A stretch of 64,000 nucleotides of DNA from contig RCTD01000025.1 of assembly GCA_014898415.1 (NCBI GenBank), forward strand, positions 868,001 through 932,000. The letters run 5' to 3'. A program made the translations under genes and the position numbers. Below, piece by piece: positions 24,151 to 36,603 of the stretch (its first letter is position 1; the number at the start of each line of letters is the position of its first letter). Below the pieces are notes generated by a model, which did not search any database, had not been told where the DNA came from, and saw nothing but the letters and a program-made list of their open reading frames with translations. The DNA comes from Stromatinia cepivora. Lineage: Eukaryota; Ascomycota; Leotiomycetes; Helotiales; Sclerotiniaceae.

Positions 24151-24723
24151 ATGTCTGCACCATCGTTAGCAAGCTGGATCGCCAAGAAGCCTGGACTTTT
24201 GAAGATTATGAAGCCCTTGGCTTCATGGTATACTAATGCTGCTGGATACCGTCAGTTGGGATTGAGGTATGCGAGTTTTTACTTTCGGGAATCGAATGAG
24301 GGGAAATTGGGATACGGAAAGAGAGAAAACTGATATTCGTCAACTTATAGAGCCGATGATTTGATCCCCGAGGAATCCGAAGAGGTCCTTCTTGCGCTTA
24401 AACGTTTACCGCAAAAGGAAGCTTATGACCGTGTTTTCCGTTTGAGAAGAGCTGTTCAGGTTCGTCACCTCTTTCTATGGGAAATTGAGTAGTTGGACGC
24501 ATAATTGACATTATGTATAGTGCTCCGTTCAACATCAACTTTTGCCAAAAGAACAACACACCAAGCCAGAAGAAGTGAGCAGCTTTCCTAATTCCTACAC
24601 CTCAACAAACTCTAACCAATGAACCCATAGGATTACTTATACCTTTCACCTATCATTGCGGAAATCGCAGCAGAAGCCAAGGAACGTGCCGATTTGGAGT
24701 CCTTGACCATTACCAAGAAGTAA
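24151..24723 (+). CDS. QCR7: Ubiquinol-cytochrome c reductase subunit 7 (complex III 14 kDa subunit)
   Basis: Small matrix-side subunit of mitochondrial complex III, needed for assembly with cytochrome b. Exons 24151-24266, 24351-24459, 24521-24574 and 24631-24723 give 123 residues, the normal size. The sequence runs MSAPSLASWIAKKPGL, then WYTNAAGYRQLGLRADDLIP, then EAYDRVFRLRRAVQCSVQH, LLPKEQHTKPEEDYLYLSP and ends TITKK. RADDLIPEE, FRLRRA and LPKEQ-KPEED are diagnostic of the family. Three introns in a 0.57-kb gene is high density but phases close exactly. Confidence 0.97.
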
Positions 24724-26494
24724 GGGAGAAGCATAGGATTAGGTGGCGTGCTGGATATGTATATTTGGGAGTGGAGGGATGAAATTTTTAGAGGATGGGA
24801 CCAAAGCACTGAGAGATGATGCTCTGTACTCTATAACGATGATCATCAATTCAAAGACAAAAGTCACTCTACTCAATACGGAGGTCGCGCGAAGAATATG
24901 TTGCGTCACAAGTGCGAGGCGTTTGTGATGAATTGTGAGAAATGGATGTCGTGCATATTACAACTACGGTGTCTATATGTCTCAGTTGATTCTAGTAGGC
25001 AGTCAAGAAAATCTATTGTCATATTAAAACCAGATCACAGTAGAAGGCCACCGACGCTCAACAAAAAACAACACCTCCATATTTCAATCAGTGAAGGGAA
25101 AGGAACCTGAAAGTATTCGAGTCAGTCTAGAAGGATACAAATATCGGCTTGCTCACCCGACTCCACAAAACTACAACACTGCAAGTATTGGCTTGCTACA
25201 AGATTTTAAACTCCAGATATAGAGGCCTCCCAATATGCAATTTTATGGCCATTGACATTAAGTTCAGCTCACGCACTACATAACATCCCAAAGGAAAGAA
25301 AGTCCAAGGGACACGAAGCCATTAACCAAAATCCACCACACATACACCACACACCAACTAAAGCAACGACCCATATTCTCAGATTCAGTCGGATTCCGAG
25401 CTCCTCAACTACCTACCCCCCAACCAACCTTTTCCCACCCCAAGAACCTCCAACTAACTACCTAACTAAACCCCTATACTAAACTAACCCAGCGTGCAAA
25501 AATCTCATCTGATAACTTCAAGCAACTTAACATAACATAACATAACATAACATAACATAACATAACATAACTTAATTCAACACATCTATCTAACTATCCA
25601 TCCATCAATTCCCTTCCACATCAAACTCGCAGTTCCTTACAATCATATTCACCAGAAACAACAAATTCCATTCTTGTAGTGAGAAGCTATAGATAATCTA
25701 CATGTACACCAAGCAGTTTCCTCACGCCCTTCTCACATTCACCCTTTCACATGTATACCTGTCCCCTTTCCAAGGACGTCCACCTTAAATCTACAGTTCG
25801 CCCTCTCCCGTATGCATAGCCATCCAAATCCAGTCCAGCCCAAGCACAATGACTACGCCCATAAGTAACCTTTCATCACGAAAAGCAAAAAGCAACGAGA
25901 TGAGCACAAGCTTCCATCCATTAACAAGCTAAACTAGGTAAGCTATCAAGTCTCTGCCCCTCCAAAGCTTTCCTTCCCTTCGAAACCCCGCCTACCCACC
26001 CATCCACCCATTACCCACAGGTATCCATAGAACATTTACACATTTCACAACCTCCACTCTATCCTCATCCTACCCACACTGGCATTTGCGCTCTCATTCT
26101 CATTATATGCCCATCTTCCCATTCTTTCATCCAATGAACCACCAGTGCACCACAGCAGTAGTAAAACCATCATGAATAAACAAATCGCAATTGGGACATT
26201 TCTATTACAGTGGTATGCTGTCCTTGCACCATGCTTGCTAACAAGCCCAAGCCCGTATCTTCATTCATGAAAAATGATCAAACTCCCTGAGGCCCCAGAA
26301 TGAAAAAATTCGGTACAAGAAATTTCGAAGGTACAAAAACCCCTTCGAAGGTAGGTTGGGGGAATCATTTTTTCCTTCTTTCCGAATGTTGGTTCCCCCT
26401 CCGATCCAATCATACAAAATCTTATCTTTCTCACTTAAAAACTCCGTATATGCATTAAGACGTGTCCGAACGAATTTCTCAATACAGCGGCATC
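24724..26494. other. Long convergent intergenic region
   Basis: 1.77 kb between the QCR7 stop and the mannosyltransferase stop. It is C/A-rich on the + strand (many cca, caac and ctac runs between 25250 and 26250) and contains a pentanucleotide array at 25529-25570. Frames are short and without family features. It probably consists of two 3' UTRs and spacer. Confidence 0.5.
25529..25570. repeat. Pentanucleotide microsatellite (CATAA)n
   Basis: Eight or more perfect tandem copies of CATAA in 42 bases, in non-coding DNA. Likely length-polymorphic. Confidence 0.95.
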
Positions 26495-27988
26495 TCAAAC
26501 ATTGTTACCCGGCTTTTCCTCTGTGTCCATGTGCCAGACCACATAGTTGGGTAATCCAATAACCTCATAACCTGCTCTCTTAGCCATTTTTGCGAAACCT
26601 TCAGTCTCGGCTTGGTTTTCGAATGCGTAGGCTGGGAAGTTAATTCCTATAGATTCGTCAGCGTTTCGACCTCTTTATATGCCTGGCATAAGTACCTGAT
26701 CTATGGACATCTGCCTTCACAATGATGTTGACTCCACCGATGCCATCTAGCTTGACTTCCTCATCTTTGTTTTCTCTCCAGTTACCCATCAAAGCCATGT
26801 AAGTGCGACCAGTATCGAATTCCTTATAACCTGGAGATTCGTCAGTATAGTGACGCAAAGTTCTTCACTTTAGTACATACCCTCGACAATAACTGTGTCT
26901 TTGTCAAGCTTTGAGGCCAACTTGAGCGCTTTATCCGACTCGATCCACGAGTTGTAATCAACTGTAAATGATTAGCATTTATCGCATGCTCCCAAGGATG
27001 GTCTAGACTTACATCGACCCTCAATGTCAACCCCATCACGGTATCGATGGAACCAAACATCTGCCCAAGTCAGTAATTGCAACAAATATTATAAAAAAGA
27101 GGTATTTCCATACTTGGCACAATAATGTCTCTGTCATGAGCAATGAAATCCTCAATGATCTTCTCAGGGCTATCGACGATATCTGCATCTCTCCAGTATA
27201 CCCATGAATGTTCCGGTTTCAATGCCGCAGAGAGGAGGTAGTTTCTGGCACGAGCCATAATCTTCCTTCGAGGTGCCTGTGCCGCATATGCATGACGTTC
27301 TTCAACGGTTTGACCCGCAACCGCACCGAAGTCCTTCTGAACAATCAAAGCACTGTTAAATGCCGCAGTTTCCTTTCCGTCTTGAACTCTGTCGAGTTCT
27401 GCTGCAAGAACAGCAAGAGTGTCATCGGATGAATCACCAACCAAGAAAGCAAGATCTATCAAATGATGTGGGTATGACAAGAGTGAGAGTAAATCGAAGT
27501 ATTTTGGTAAATATGACGCGGCATCTCGGAGAGGGGTCAAAATCAAGATTCGTTCTTCATTTGCAATTGCTTTCGTAGTGGATCGGATGGGATTGAGGTC
27601 AACACTTTTGATGGTGGTCGAATTTACAACCACTGGTTCATGATGATTAAAGATAACTGGTGTTTGTAAATGCGCGTTCCAGTCGGCTTGTTCATTCAAT
27701 GTCATTTGCATCGGCGGTTTCGAAGGTCCCCAACAATAATATCTTTACAATGGGAACAAAATCAGCGTTGTTAATCTTGTTTGGCTGTGCCGATTGACCA
27801 TAAGAGAGTGCTTACCTTTGCATCTCTTGTGCTGAAGTACTGATTCCTCTCCATAGTAATATAACAACACCAGCCAACGCTACACACAGTAAAAATCGCG
27901 TCCTTGTAAGAAATACCCATATCGCTCTCGCAGGCGGTAATTGTGCCTTTGTAGCTTTCCAATTCATGCCACCCTTAGGACCCAACAT
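26495..27988 (-). CDS. ANP1: Golgi alpha-1,6-mannosyltransferase subunit, ANP1/MNN9/VAN1 family
   Basis: Type II Golgi membrane protein of the mannan polymerase complexes that elongate N-glycans on wall proteins. Exons 27816-27988, 27114-27742, 27013-27060, 26881-26961, 26696-26830 and 26495-26646 give 405 residues. A signal anchor (FLLCVALAGVVILLW) follows a short basic cytoplasmic tail. The catalytic region shows RILILTPLRDAASYLPKYF, LIDLAFLVGDSSDDT, AQAPRRKIMARARNYLL, the DxD-type metal site in VYWRDADIVDSP, then WFHRYRD, YKEFDTGRTYMALMG, LDGIGGVNIIVKADVHRSG and NYVVWHMDTEEKPGNNV. The last motifs fit ANP1 best among the three paralogues. The final four introns are 49-53 nt, phase 1. Confidence 0.94.
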
Positions 27989-28925
27989 GGCGAAACCCTT
28001 GTGGCTTCAAAACCACCAGATATGATGAGTATGTGATATCAATTCGAGCTCGCAGACGTAGAGATAAAAGCGCTCAGAGATTCCGGAGCGAAAGAGGTTG
28101 AGACCGCAAGCTCTTTGAGGCTGAAATTAAGAAGTTTGGTGGATTTGAAGAAGTTGGGGAGGTCGCGAGTGGCAGGGAGATCCGTTCAGTGGCCTCGAGG
28201 TCTACACGAATTTAGAAATTGTGCCAAGAGAGTCCAAGCGAATGAAAAGAGAGGAACTAGACCTTCGTAATATTATTTCAATTTTGAGGGGAACTCCACA
28301 GAAAGAGAAGATGAGATCGAGAAGAAAATATCAAGTACCAAAGTAGATTACTTGAATAATTATTAAAGTGTTTTTATGATGATGAAAAATATTTTAAAAG
28401 TTAAAATATTAATATTTCAAACCAGATGAATATTTATATAATTCACTACTTCCTACCCTATCAACTAAAGTCTCTTACATGCAATACGATCTGATTCGTA
28501 CTCCCGTCTTATCAGAGTATATTGGATGCGTTGCTTGCGTGCGTTGCGTTGCGTTGCGTTGCGTTTGCCAATTTGTCCATGGAATACCTGGCAGAAAAGG
28601 AGTCGTCACGTGAAATTACTATCTTGCGAGAGATTTGGAACATGGGTATGGTTCATGTTTAGTACTTTGGCTTACCGTGTGGATAGAGCTATGGAGCCAT
28701 TATCTGAAGTCAGAATTACCATCTATTAATTGTAAATTCTGTGAGAGAATGTATATACAGGTACCTTTTACTTTGGATTATTGATCAAATCAAGTCACTA
28801 ATATCTTGTGATAGTAGAAGTATCTTGCTTACAATTCTGTAAGTAGGCTACAGCGGGTTCCGTCGTTTAAACCCATCCCTTCATCAACTAGATACTTTTC
28901 TCTACAATCATCAAAAAGTTTCATA
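27989..28925. promoter_or_regulatory. Divergent intergenic region, ANP1 / MAG1
   Basis: 0.94 kb between divergent start codons. It has an AT-rich patch at about 28340-28450 and a GC-rich pentamer array at 28541-28566. A cacgtg box lies near 28607 (cgtcacgtgaaat). No gene visible. Confidence 0.45.
28541..28566. repeat. Pentanucleotide repeat (GCGTT)n
   Basis: About five tandem GCGTT units, preceded by imperfect copies from 28528, in the ANP1/MAG1 intergenic region. Confidence 0.9.
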
Positions 28926-30797
28926 ATGTCTACAAGACGATCAGCTCGTTTAAGTGCACTTTCTCTCGTCACCGAAAATGCATCTGAAACTGTACCGACT
29001 TCTCCCGTGGCAAAAGGTGCCAAGGCTATTCATGGAGATAGCCCAGCAGGATCCAAGGTTAAAATTAGCAGGAAGAGAAAGAATGCACTGCCAGAAACAA
29101 CAGCTTCTTCAGTACCTCCTAAAATTTCAAAACTCAAGAAGACAAAGGCAATATCTCCAGAAGAATCCGAATCTTCATTGCCCGCAATAATTCCAAATCC
29201 CAAGAAGAGAAAGGCTGCTTCAAAAGAATCTTGCGATTCTCCATCCACCGAAAATGCATCCCCATCAACCCCAAAGAAGAGAAGTGCTGCTTCTATTCCC
29301 CTTCCTCCAGTGACCCCAACTCCAGCAGTCATTGCATCGATGTCCAGTCCTTATAAAGACATCGACGATAGTGTACCTCCACCTCCCGTTGATCGTCTCG
29401 CCGTTCTCAATGGAACAAATGCTCCATTAGTAACACCCGAAACTCATCGACTTCTTGCCAATAGATCCATGGATGAAGTATCTCCATCAAAACCACCTGC
29501 AGTCAAAATATCAACATCCGATATTTTGGACAAAGCTTTAGAGCACTTGATCAAAGTTGAACCCAAGTTAAAGCCAGTCATTGAGAAACATCCATGTCGG
29601 ATTTTTTCTGCTGAGGGATTAGCTGAGGAGATTGAACCATTCAGAGCGTTGGTCAGTGGAATCATATCGCAGCAGGTAGGAAATTTGTTACAAACTCATT
29701 GTTTCTTGGTATATCCATAAATTTGACATTAAAATCAGGTCTCTGGTGCGGCAGCCAAATCAATCAAAGCTAAATTTGTAGCTCTTTTCAACCCGCCTGA
29801 TTCAGATCCATCTACTCACACATTCCCGACCCCTTCTGCTATTATAGCTACTGATTTAGCACGTCGTAAGTACAACCTCTTACTAATCCTTCATTTCCAA
29901 CTTTCACATCTCTATCTTCATACCCACTTATCTACCTTTCAATTCCCCTTCCATCTCTCCCTCCTCACTAAAACACCTAGTCCGCACCGCGGGCCTCTCT
30001 CAGCGAAAAGCAGAATACATCTCCGGCCTGGCCCTCAGGTTCACAAACGGCGAACTAACCACCTCATTCCTCCTCACCGCCTCCTACGAAGAAGTTCTCG
30101 CCTCCCTAATCCAAGTGCGAGGTCTTGGCAAATGGAGCGTCGAAATGTTCGCCTGCTTTGCTCTCAAACGTCTAGATGTCTTTAGTACCGGAGATTTAGG
30201 GGTTCAGAGAGGAATGGCGGCGCTAGTTGGAAAAGATGTGGAGAAATTGAAGAAGGCGGGGAAGGGCGCGAAAGGGGGCGGGAAGTGGAAATATATGGGA
30301 GAAAAGGAAATGGAGGAAATGGCCGAGAAGTTTAGTCCTTATAGGTGGGTTTGTTGAATACTTCCCCTCGTTGGCTTTTGTCTTGGATCTCTAGCGAGTC
30401 TAAAGTCTCCCCCGCTGCTTCATATGAATTCAGATATTCTTACTCCTATGCTTTGAGGGGGTTGACACTGTCACTCGCTCATCTGATAGTTCAGATGCTA
30501 GGTTTCTACTCGGCTCCCCCCCATAACCCCCCTACCCTACCCACCATACCCACTCTCGTCTCCATTTCACATCCATTCATGAATATCCTCGCTCTGATAT
30601 ATTCAAAAGTTCATCACCACCATCCACTCCCCTTTTTCTTTCCCTCTCAATTCCCCTTGCGCATAATATCACTCAAAACCAAAGTCAAACCTGACCCTAC
30701 ATTACAGAAAGCTAACACTACTACCAGAAGTATTTTCATGTGGTATATGTGGAGAGTAGAAGATACCGATATCACTACGCTTGAGGAATATTCTTGA
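28926..30797 (+). CDS. MAG1: DNA-3-methyladenine glycosylase II, HhH-GPD family (MAG1-like)
   Basis: Base-excision repair glycosylase that removes alkylated purines. Exons 28926-29675, 29739-29865, 29981-30344 and 30728-30797 give 436 residues. The first 190 residues are low-complexity, Ser/Pro/Lys-rich with KRK and KKRK nuclear signals, longer than in yeast Mag1. The catalytic part shows FRALVSGIISQQVSGAAAKS, RTAGLSQRKAEYISGLA, the helix-hairpin-helix VRGLGKWSVEM and the catalytic Asp in DVFSTGDLGVQRG, then SPYRSIFMWYMWRVEDTD. The last motif needs a 383-nt intron (30345-30727), much longer than usual here; reading through instead truncates the protein after SPYRWVC and loses the conserved MWYMWR stretch. 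The N-terminal start is the first ATG after an AT-rich promoter. Confidence 0.92.
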
Positions 30798-33700
30798 TGA
30801 TTGAAGGATGCATATTACTGTATAGGATATGAATGATTAGCGTCAGAGGAAAAAGGAATAGATAGAGATAGAGAAATGGATATGGAGACGGAAGTGCTTC
30901 TAATGGGTGGGTTATAGGTTAAGGGTTGTGAAATAGGGACACAGGACTCAGGATACTGAATCAGGAACAGCCATATACTTACCAGATATCCAACACACGT
31001 ATCGCGAGATTTTCACTACAAAGCAATTCATTTCAGATAATTGCACGCAACAATCAATTCCCATGACGGACCATGGTGACTGACCACACTATCAAAACTT
31101 CCCAAAGATTCATTTCATCATCCCAAATTCTTCCTTAAAAACCACTACAACACTCACTATCCAACGATATAAAAAGCACACCCAATATCCATCACTCATG
31201 ATCAAATCCCAATCCACCTCCGTCCTTCCTTCCACCACAAATATCAATCCAACACACCTCATCAAATCCACCTAACCATAACTCATCCCCCTAAACTAGG
31301 TAGCTTCTTAATTTATCTTTCCAATAAAGCGCACCGGCTCAGCTCTCCACACGGCACATATTCGCCACACTGAACTACAGAGCACGCTCATCTTCTTCTA
31401 AGTTTTCAGTTAGTAACTATAGAGTGGCATAGCCCTTTAGCTCTTAGATGATGAATTTTTTCTTCATACCGCAAATTCTATTAGGTACTTACCCAGCGTC
31501 TATGTAGTCTGCGTGCGAGTGGTGCTGGTTTAAGCAGTGCGCGTATGCACTGAATGGATGGATGAATGAATGAATGAATGGCCATCACTGGGTCACGACG
31601 ACGTGAGCACCTGGACACCTGCACAGAGAGATTTTTCATTTTCCATTTTTCGTTTTTTTTTTTTTCATACATATGCAGGTAGATAGATACCTAGATACAT
31701 GGCATGACATCACATCTCCACGAAGCATTTCTACTCTGCAGCTGTACGTATGGTACGAGATGAATGGAAAAGTGAAACGAAACGAAATGAAACGAAACGT
31801 GGGTACATATGTACCTATCTAGTGTTTACACGTACATACACATATACATACAGCACTTGTAATCACCAGCTGCATTTCGAGTCTGGAGAATCATATCATA
31901 CAATACCTACCTATTGAATACAAGCGTTACAGTTGTAATGATCAGTATTATATCAGCACAGCAGCTCTATGTACGTATACTCCGTAGGTATGTACATGTA
32001 CAAAAATACATGTGCAGAGTACACATCATATGTTCTCGGGCATATATACATCATGTGGTTGAGCGCATATAAGTACCTATACATAGTATATATACATACA
32101 GCGGGATAATAATTCCTGCAGACTACATGCATTGTTTTACCTACAAAATGCTAATTTCATTTCATTTCATTGTTAAGTGACATCAAGTGATGAACTACTA
32201 GGTAGGTAGGTAGTTTTGAAATTACTCACAACATCTACCTACATATACATCCACTCCGTACATCAACATACCATAAACGCAATATAAACTCCCAACCCAT
32301 TCGTTTCCGGCCCATCGGTGCAGACAAACATACAGAGTACTGACAAACCACCCTCTCCCCACTGGCTCAACAACGTACAAATTAGTACAGATGACCGTCG
32401 AAGATCTCCATGATACATATACATAAGCAAATGTCGTGTACATGATTCCGTGCCTTGCGTTGCGTGTACCTGCATCGCATCACGTGTGGGACATAAATCG
32501 GGCCTGCCGGCAGCAAAATATGTCGACACTATACCTCCGTCGGCACATACCCGAACTTTCTCTCATGGAAGCGTTGTTCTCACCTCACCTCATTGATAGA
32601 CTTTACACGGTTATCGACTCTTTGAATAGATCTTCGAAATCCGCAAAAAGCCCCATTCTCCATATCTTGACATGACATCGAGAAGGAGATTTATGGAAAG
32701 AAGCAAGAAATGTTTATTATCTTTATCTCTGAATACCTAATAGCAAGGTTTTCAAATTGGTGTAACCCCGTAATCAAAAATTCGATTGATGTTCGACAGG
32801 GGTGAAGATGTGTACTCTGTACGGAGTAGTGTGGGTTATTTATATCTGCCATGATGTGCCCATCTAATGTTTGTTTGTGGAGCCAAGGTTAAGAGGAATC
32901 GTCATCATAACGCGTACAAATGCATACGGATTTTGCTTTGGTTGGAGGTTGGATAGATATCTTGCGACTGCTAGATAGGTAGATATTAGTGCGGAACATT
33001 CAGTTCAATATATAGTTATATTTGAAATTAAAATGAATAATCTAAGAAGCCACGATCTCGCTGTGGCTGAGATAGGTCCATGAAATTCTGGCCGCGCCCG
33101 CGGTGGTGCTAGGTGAAGGTACCGTCTTAAAGTTACATGGAATTGTTTGAACGCCTGCGTCCACATGAATTAAGCCTCCAAAAAGCAGCGAGACGGCAAT
33201 CGACAAGCAGAACCAACTTACCAAGGCCTCGTACAGAAGTCTCCCGTTTTCTTAGTCAAAGGAAGAGGCGAATGAAATTTATCAATGTGGTAATAATGTG
33301 GTAACACGAAAGAGGATTCAGAAAACGGTCTAGTTCTGACTTTAATTCTGACCTACTTTTCAGTTCATCAAAGTTGTCTTGTTTGGGTGAGCGTGAACCT
33401 TGGAAAAGGAATATTAGAAAAGAATTGGAGACTTTCTTTTTACCAACCAATCATTAATCTAGGAACCTCGTACTTACTTCAGGGGTATCTCTGGTCTCTG
33501 TTGGACTAACGTTGAACACTCGGACCAAGCTGCACCAGAATGATTGCGAATAATTGGACTGTTCCAGATGGGGTTTGGGTTTGGGTTTGAGTTGGAGTTG
33601 GAGTTGGAGTTGGCCACTGGTTTTGTTTATCTGACGAGAAATATCAAAGTCGATATATACCGAAAATCTAAGAGTTCATGGAAACCTAATAATAATATTA

Positions 33701-34480
33701 GTATAAGACAAGAAAAGCTTCCTTCAGTAGCTGAGTAAGCCTTCTTAACATTCCCATAATAAATGCTGGAACTCCTTCAGTCTGGAATAATACAGGTAAG
33801 CATTTCGTAATCATCTAAAACTATATGGCCAGCGATCAAGATAGCAGGAGATGGAGAGAAGAAGATACCATTCAATTTTTGAAATTCAATTCCGGTAGTG
33901 GAAGAAAGAACAATTGTGCTGTATTGATACTTTCAAATTTCCATGATGTATGATTGTGATGTGCCGAAAATCATCCACTTCTTCATTTCCGAGTATCCAT
34001 AAAAGCACCTAGAAAAGGTAGGTATTCGTATCTAGTTGACATGGTAAATAGATCAGGTACCTTAATAATACCTAGTAATTGTAGAAAATTCCAAGATTCC
34101 CATGTTTTTTTCCGTTGAATAAAATCCCAACAGGGCTTAATTCCTTTTTGAATATTACTTAGAACATACTAGACTTCTAGCTTTTCTAGTTGTTCTAGCT
34201 CCCTTGAATACCCGCTGCACATTTAACGAACTAATGGAAACTAAAGCAAGCAGGCTTTTTACCGAACAAGTAATAGATAAACATTATTAAACGTACCAAG
34301 TTTTAATATGATCCAATCAAATCGAGTTTAAACCTTTGTAACTTTCCAAAACTCACTAGGAAACTCAGGAAGTTAAGGAACTCACTACCAACAAGCCTCC
34401 CCAAGCTAGGATCCTCCCCTTTTTTTTTAACCATTTACCAAGCTCCGGCCGCTTTTCTCCTCGTTCGTACAGTTAGTCAA
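30798..34480. other. Large repeat-flavoured intergenic region
   Basis: 3.7 kb with no supportable conserved gene. From about 31670 to 32450 the sequence is full of tacata, gtac and acctac words. Shorter features are a run of T at 31652-31664, tgaatgaatgaatg near 31560, cgaaacgaaa near 31775, and gggttt/gagttg hexamer runs at 33571-33613. A 60-codon minus-strand frame at 33042-33224 begins with a signal-peptide-like stretch but has no other support. This region is the far upstream of the wall-protein gene at 35187. Confidence 0.5.
33571..33613. repeat. Hexanucleotide run, GGGTTT then GAGTTG/GGAGTT
   Basis: Three GGGTTT copies followed by about four GGAGTT copies, giving a G/T-rich stretch on the + strand. 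It resembles a telomere-like repeat only superficially (TTTGGG rather than TTAGGG). Confidence 0.85.
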
Positions 34481-35186
34481 TATTTTGACTTAATCTCATT
34501 TCATTTCATTTTCATTTCCTACGCCTGCAACCTTTCTGAAGAAAAAGCCACTTCTTTTTGAAACGGATTTTCTCTCTTCGAAAAAGTTGTCCCATATCGT
34601 CGTCTTCTTTCCATTTTTTCATCACTGTCGTTAAGATTCCTCTTCTCACTTCTAAAGTACATCTCGTACGAATAATATCAATCACTCACATCCATACAAT
34701 TGAAGGAAAGGAAGAAAAAGAAGATCTACATATAACCATCGAAAGGGAAAGAGTAATTAATTTGTTTACGATAATTGCTTCTTCATCAACATCAACAGAT
34801 CAAAGGGTGAGTCGATTTTCTTGAAACTTTCCTGCACTCATCTCTCCTTCCCTCTTGAATAAATCGATTCCTCGGGGAGGGTGTTCATTCACTACAATTC
34901 ATTCGATTCATCATCAATCACGTATTCAATCAATCAATCAATCCTTCCGTCATATCTCTTGTTTGATTGACTCCTTCCTTCCTTCCTTCGATCAGTTGGT
35001 TCCTGCACCTGCAAATCTCTCGCTCCATCTTCAGGAATTCTGATCATCAGCCACCTCGTCCTCCGTTGAACAATCTCCCAACTGCATCGCAGCTTTATTC
35101 ATCTTCGATCAACACTTTTTGCATTCTTCTTACAATAATTGGACTAACAAATGCGAAGTTACTGTAGAAGCTACCTCAAATCAATC
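34481..35186 (+). promoter_or_regulatory. Long pyrimidine-rich leader/promoter of the ECM33-like gene
   Basis: About 700 bases of strongly C/T-rich sequence (many ttcattt, tcttctt, caatcaatcaat and cttccttcc runs) immediately before the wall-protein ATG. Such tracts mark promoters and long 5' UTRs of highly expressed fungal genes. A GTGAGTCG donor-like site at 34806 suggests a possible leader intron, but no acceptor can be fixed by eye. Confidence 0.5.
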
Positions 35187-36603
35187 ATGTTCTCTAAAGT
35201 CCTCCTCCCGGCTCTCGCAGTCATCGGCACCGCAGTTGGTAAGTTTTCAATATTTCATTAAATTTTTTCAGAGTTAGAATGTTGGATATCAATTGGCCCA
35301 GCAGATTTTCCACACTCGATCTGCGGTTGCGTTGGGGAGCATTTGAATTGCAAGTTAAGATTATATATACTGATTATTATCTTTCAGCCGCTACAAACTC
35401 CATCTGCTCTCAATCAACCGCCACCATCAACTCCGCTGCTGATGCCACCGCTTTGGCTGATTGCAAAACCATCAAGGGTGACGTTGTCGTCAGTCCCTCC
35501 GCTGCAGGTACTATCCAACTTGATGGGCCTGAAGAAATCAACGGTAATTTGATCGTCGAGAACAATGGAGCCATTACATCTCTCTCAAGTACCTCTATTT
35601 CCACTATCACTGGTACTTTCAGTTTGAACAATCTGACTCTTTTGTCCACTCTTCAATTCAACGACCTCGACACCGTTGACAAGATCTTCTGGGCTGCCCT
35701 TCCAGCTCTCTCAGCCCTTACTTTCCCCAGCTCGGTTAGTACCGCAAGCAGTGTTATCATCACCAATACCTTCTTGAACACTCTCGATGGTATCAACTTA
35801 AACACCGTAGACACCTTGGACATCAACAACAACAATCGCCTCAGAACATTCAGCACCCAAGTCGGCAATGTTACCACTCTCCTCAATATTGACTCCAACG
35901 GAAGGAACTTGGATGTTAGCTTGCCTAACCTTGTCTGGGCGGCCAACATCACTCTACGTAACGTCTCAAGTGTCAGCATTCCATCTTTGGCCGTTGTTAA
36001 TGGATCCCTCGGTTTCTACGGAAATTACTTCCCCAGTGTCAGTGCTCCAAACTTGACATCCGTCGGCAACACTGCCAACGGACAAGGTGGATTCGCTTTC
36101 GTTGCTAATCCATCCCTCGCCAACATCACCATCCCTATGCTTCAGACTGTTGGTGGTGCTTTCCAAATTGCCAACAACTCTGCTCTCGGTGCTATTGACT
36201 TCCCAAAGTTGACCCAAGTTGGAGGTGCTATTGATTTCTCCGGAAACTTCACTACGTAAGTTTTTGACTTATGCGAATTCCCGCTGTGAGCATTAGCTAA
36301 CGTTATTATTCTAGACCCGAATTGCCAGAGCTTAACGACGTCAAGGGTGGTTTCAACATGCAATCCACTACCTCCATTGAATGCTCAGGATTCAAATCTG
36401 AGCACGACAGTGGTAACATTCAAGGTACCTACACTTGCAAAACCACTGCCAATGCTCAATCTGGAACCGGAACTAGCTCCAACTCTGGCTCCTCCTCGAG
36501 CTCATCTGCTACTGCTAGCAAAGGTGCTGCTGTCTCTTACGGTGTTAACGAGGCACTCATGGGTGTCTCTGTTGTCGGAGGTTTCTTGAGCATGTTGTTG
36601 TAA
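35187..36603 (+). CDS. ECM33: GPI-anchored cell wall protein, ECM33/SPS2 family
   Basis: Cell-surface glycoprotein needed for wall integrity. Exons 35187-35238, 35388-36255 and 36315-36603 give 402 residues. The signal peptide (MFSKVLLPALAVIGTAVA) is mostly in exon 1. The body is the right-handed receptor-L-like repeat fold of the family: ADCKTIKGDVVVSP, LDGPEEINGNLIVENN, ISTITGTFSLNNLTLLST, a further series of L-x-x-I/V repeats, and TVGGAFQIANNSALGAIDF. Two cysteines in exon 2 and two in the C-terminal part (ECSGFKSE and TYTCKT) fit the conserved disulphides. A Ser-rich spacer and hydrophobic tail (MGVSVVGGFLSMLL) form the GPI signal. Numerous N-x-S/T sequons are present. The first intron is 149 nt. 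Expression is probably high, given the codon bias (mostly C-ending codons) and leader. Confidence 0.95.

Noticed and set aside
30345..30797. 150-codon frame read through the last MAG1 intron
   Set aside because: Only its last 23 codons match the glycosylase family; the rest is intron.
33571..33613. GGGTTT run as an interstitial telomere
   Set aside because: Fungal telomeres are TTAGGG; only three TTTGGG-type units are present and then the unit changes.
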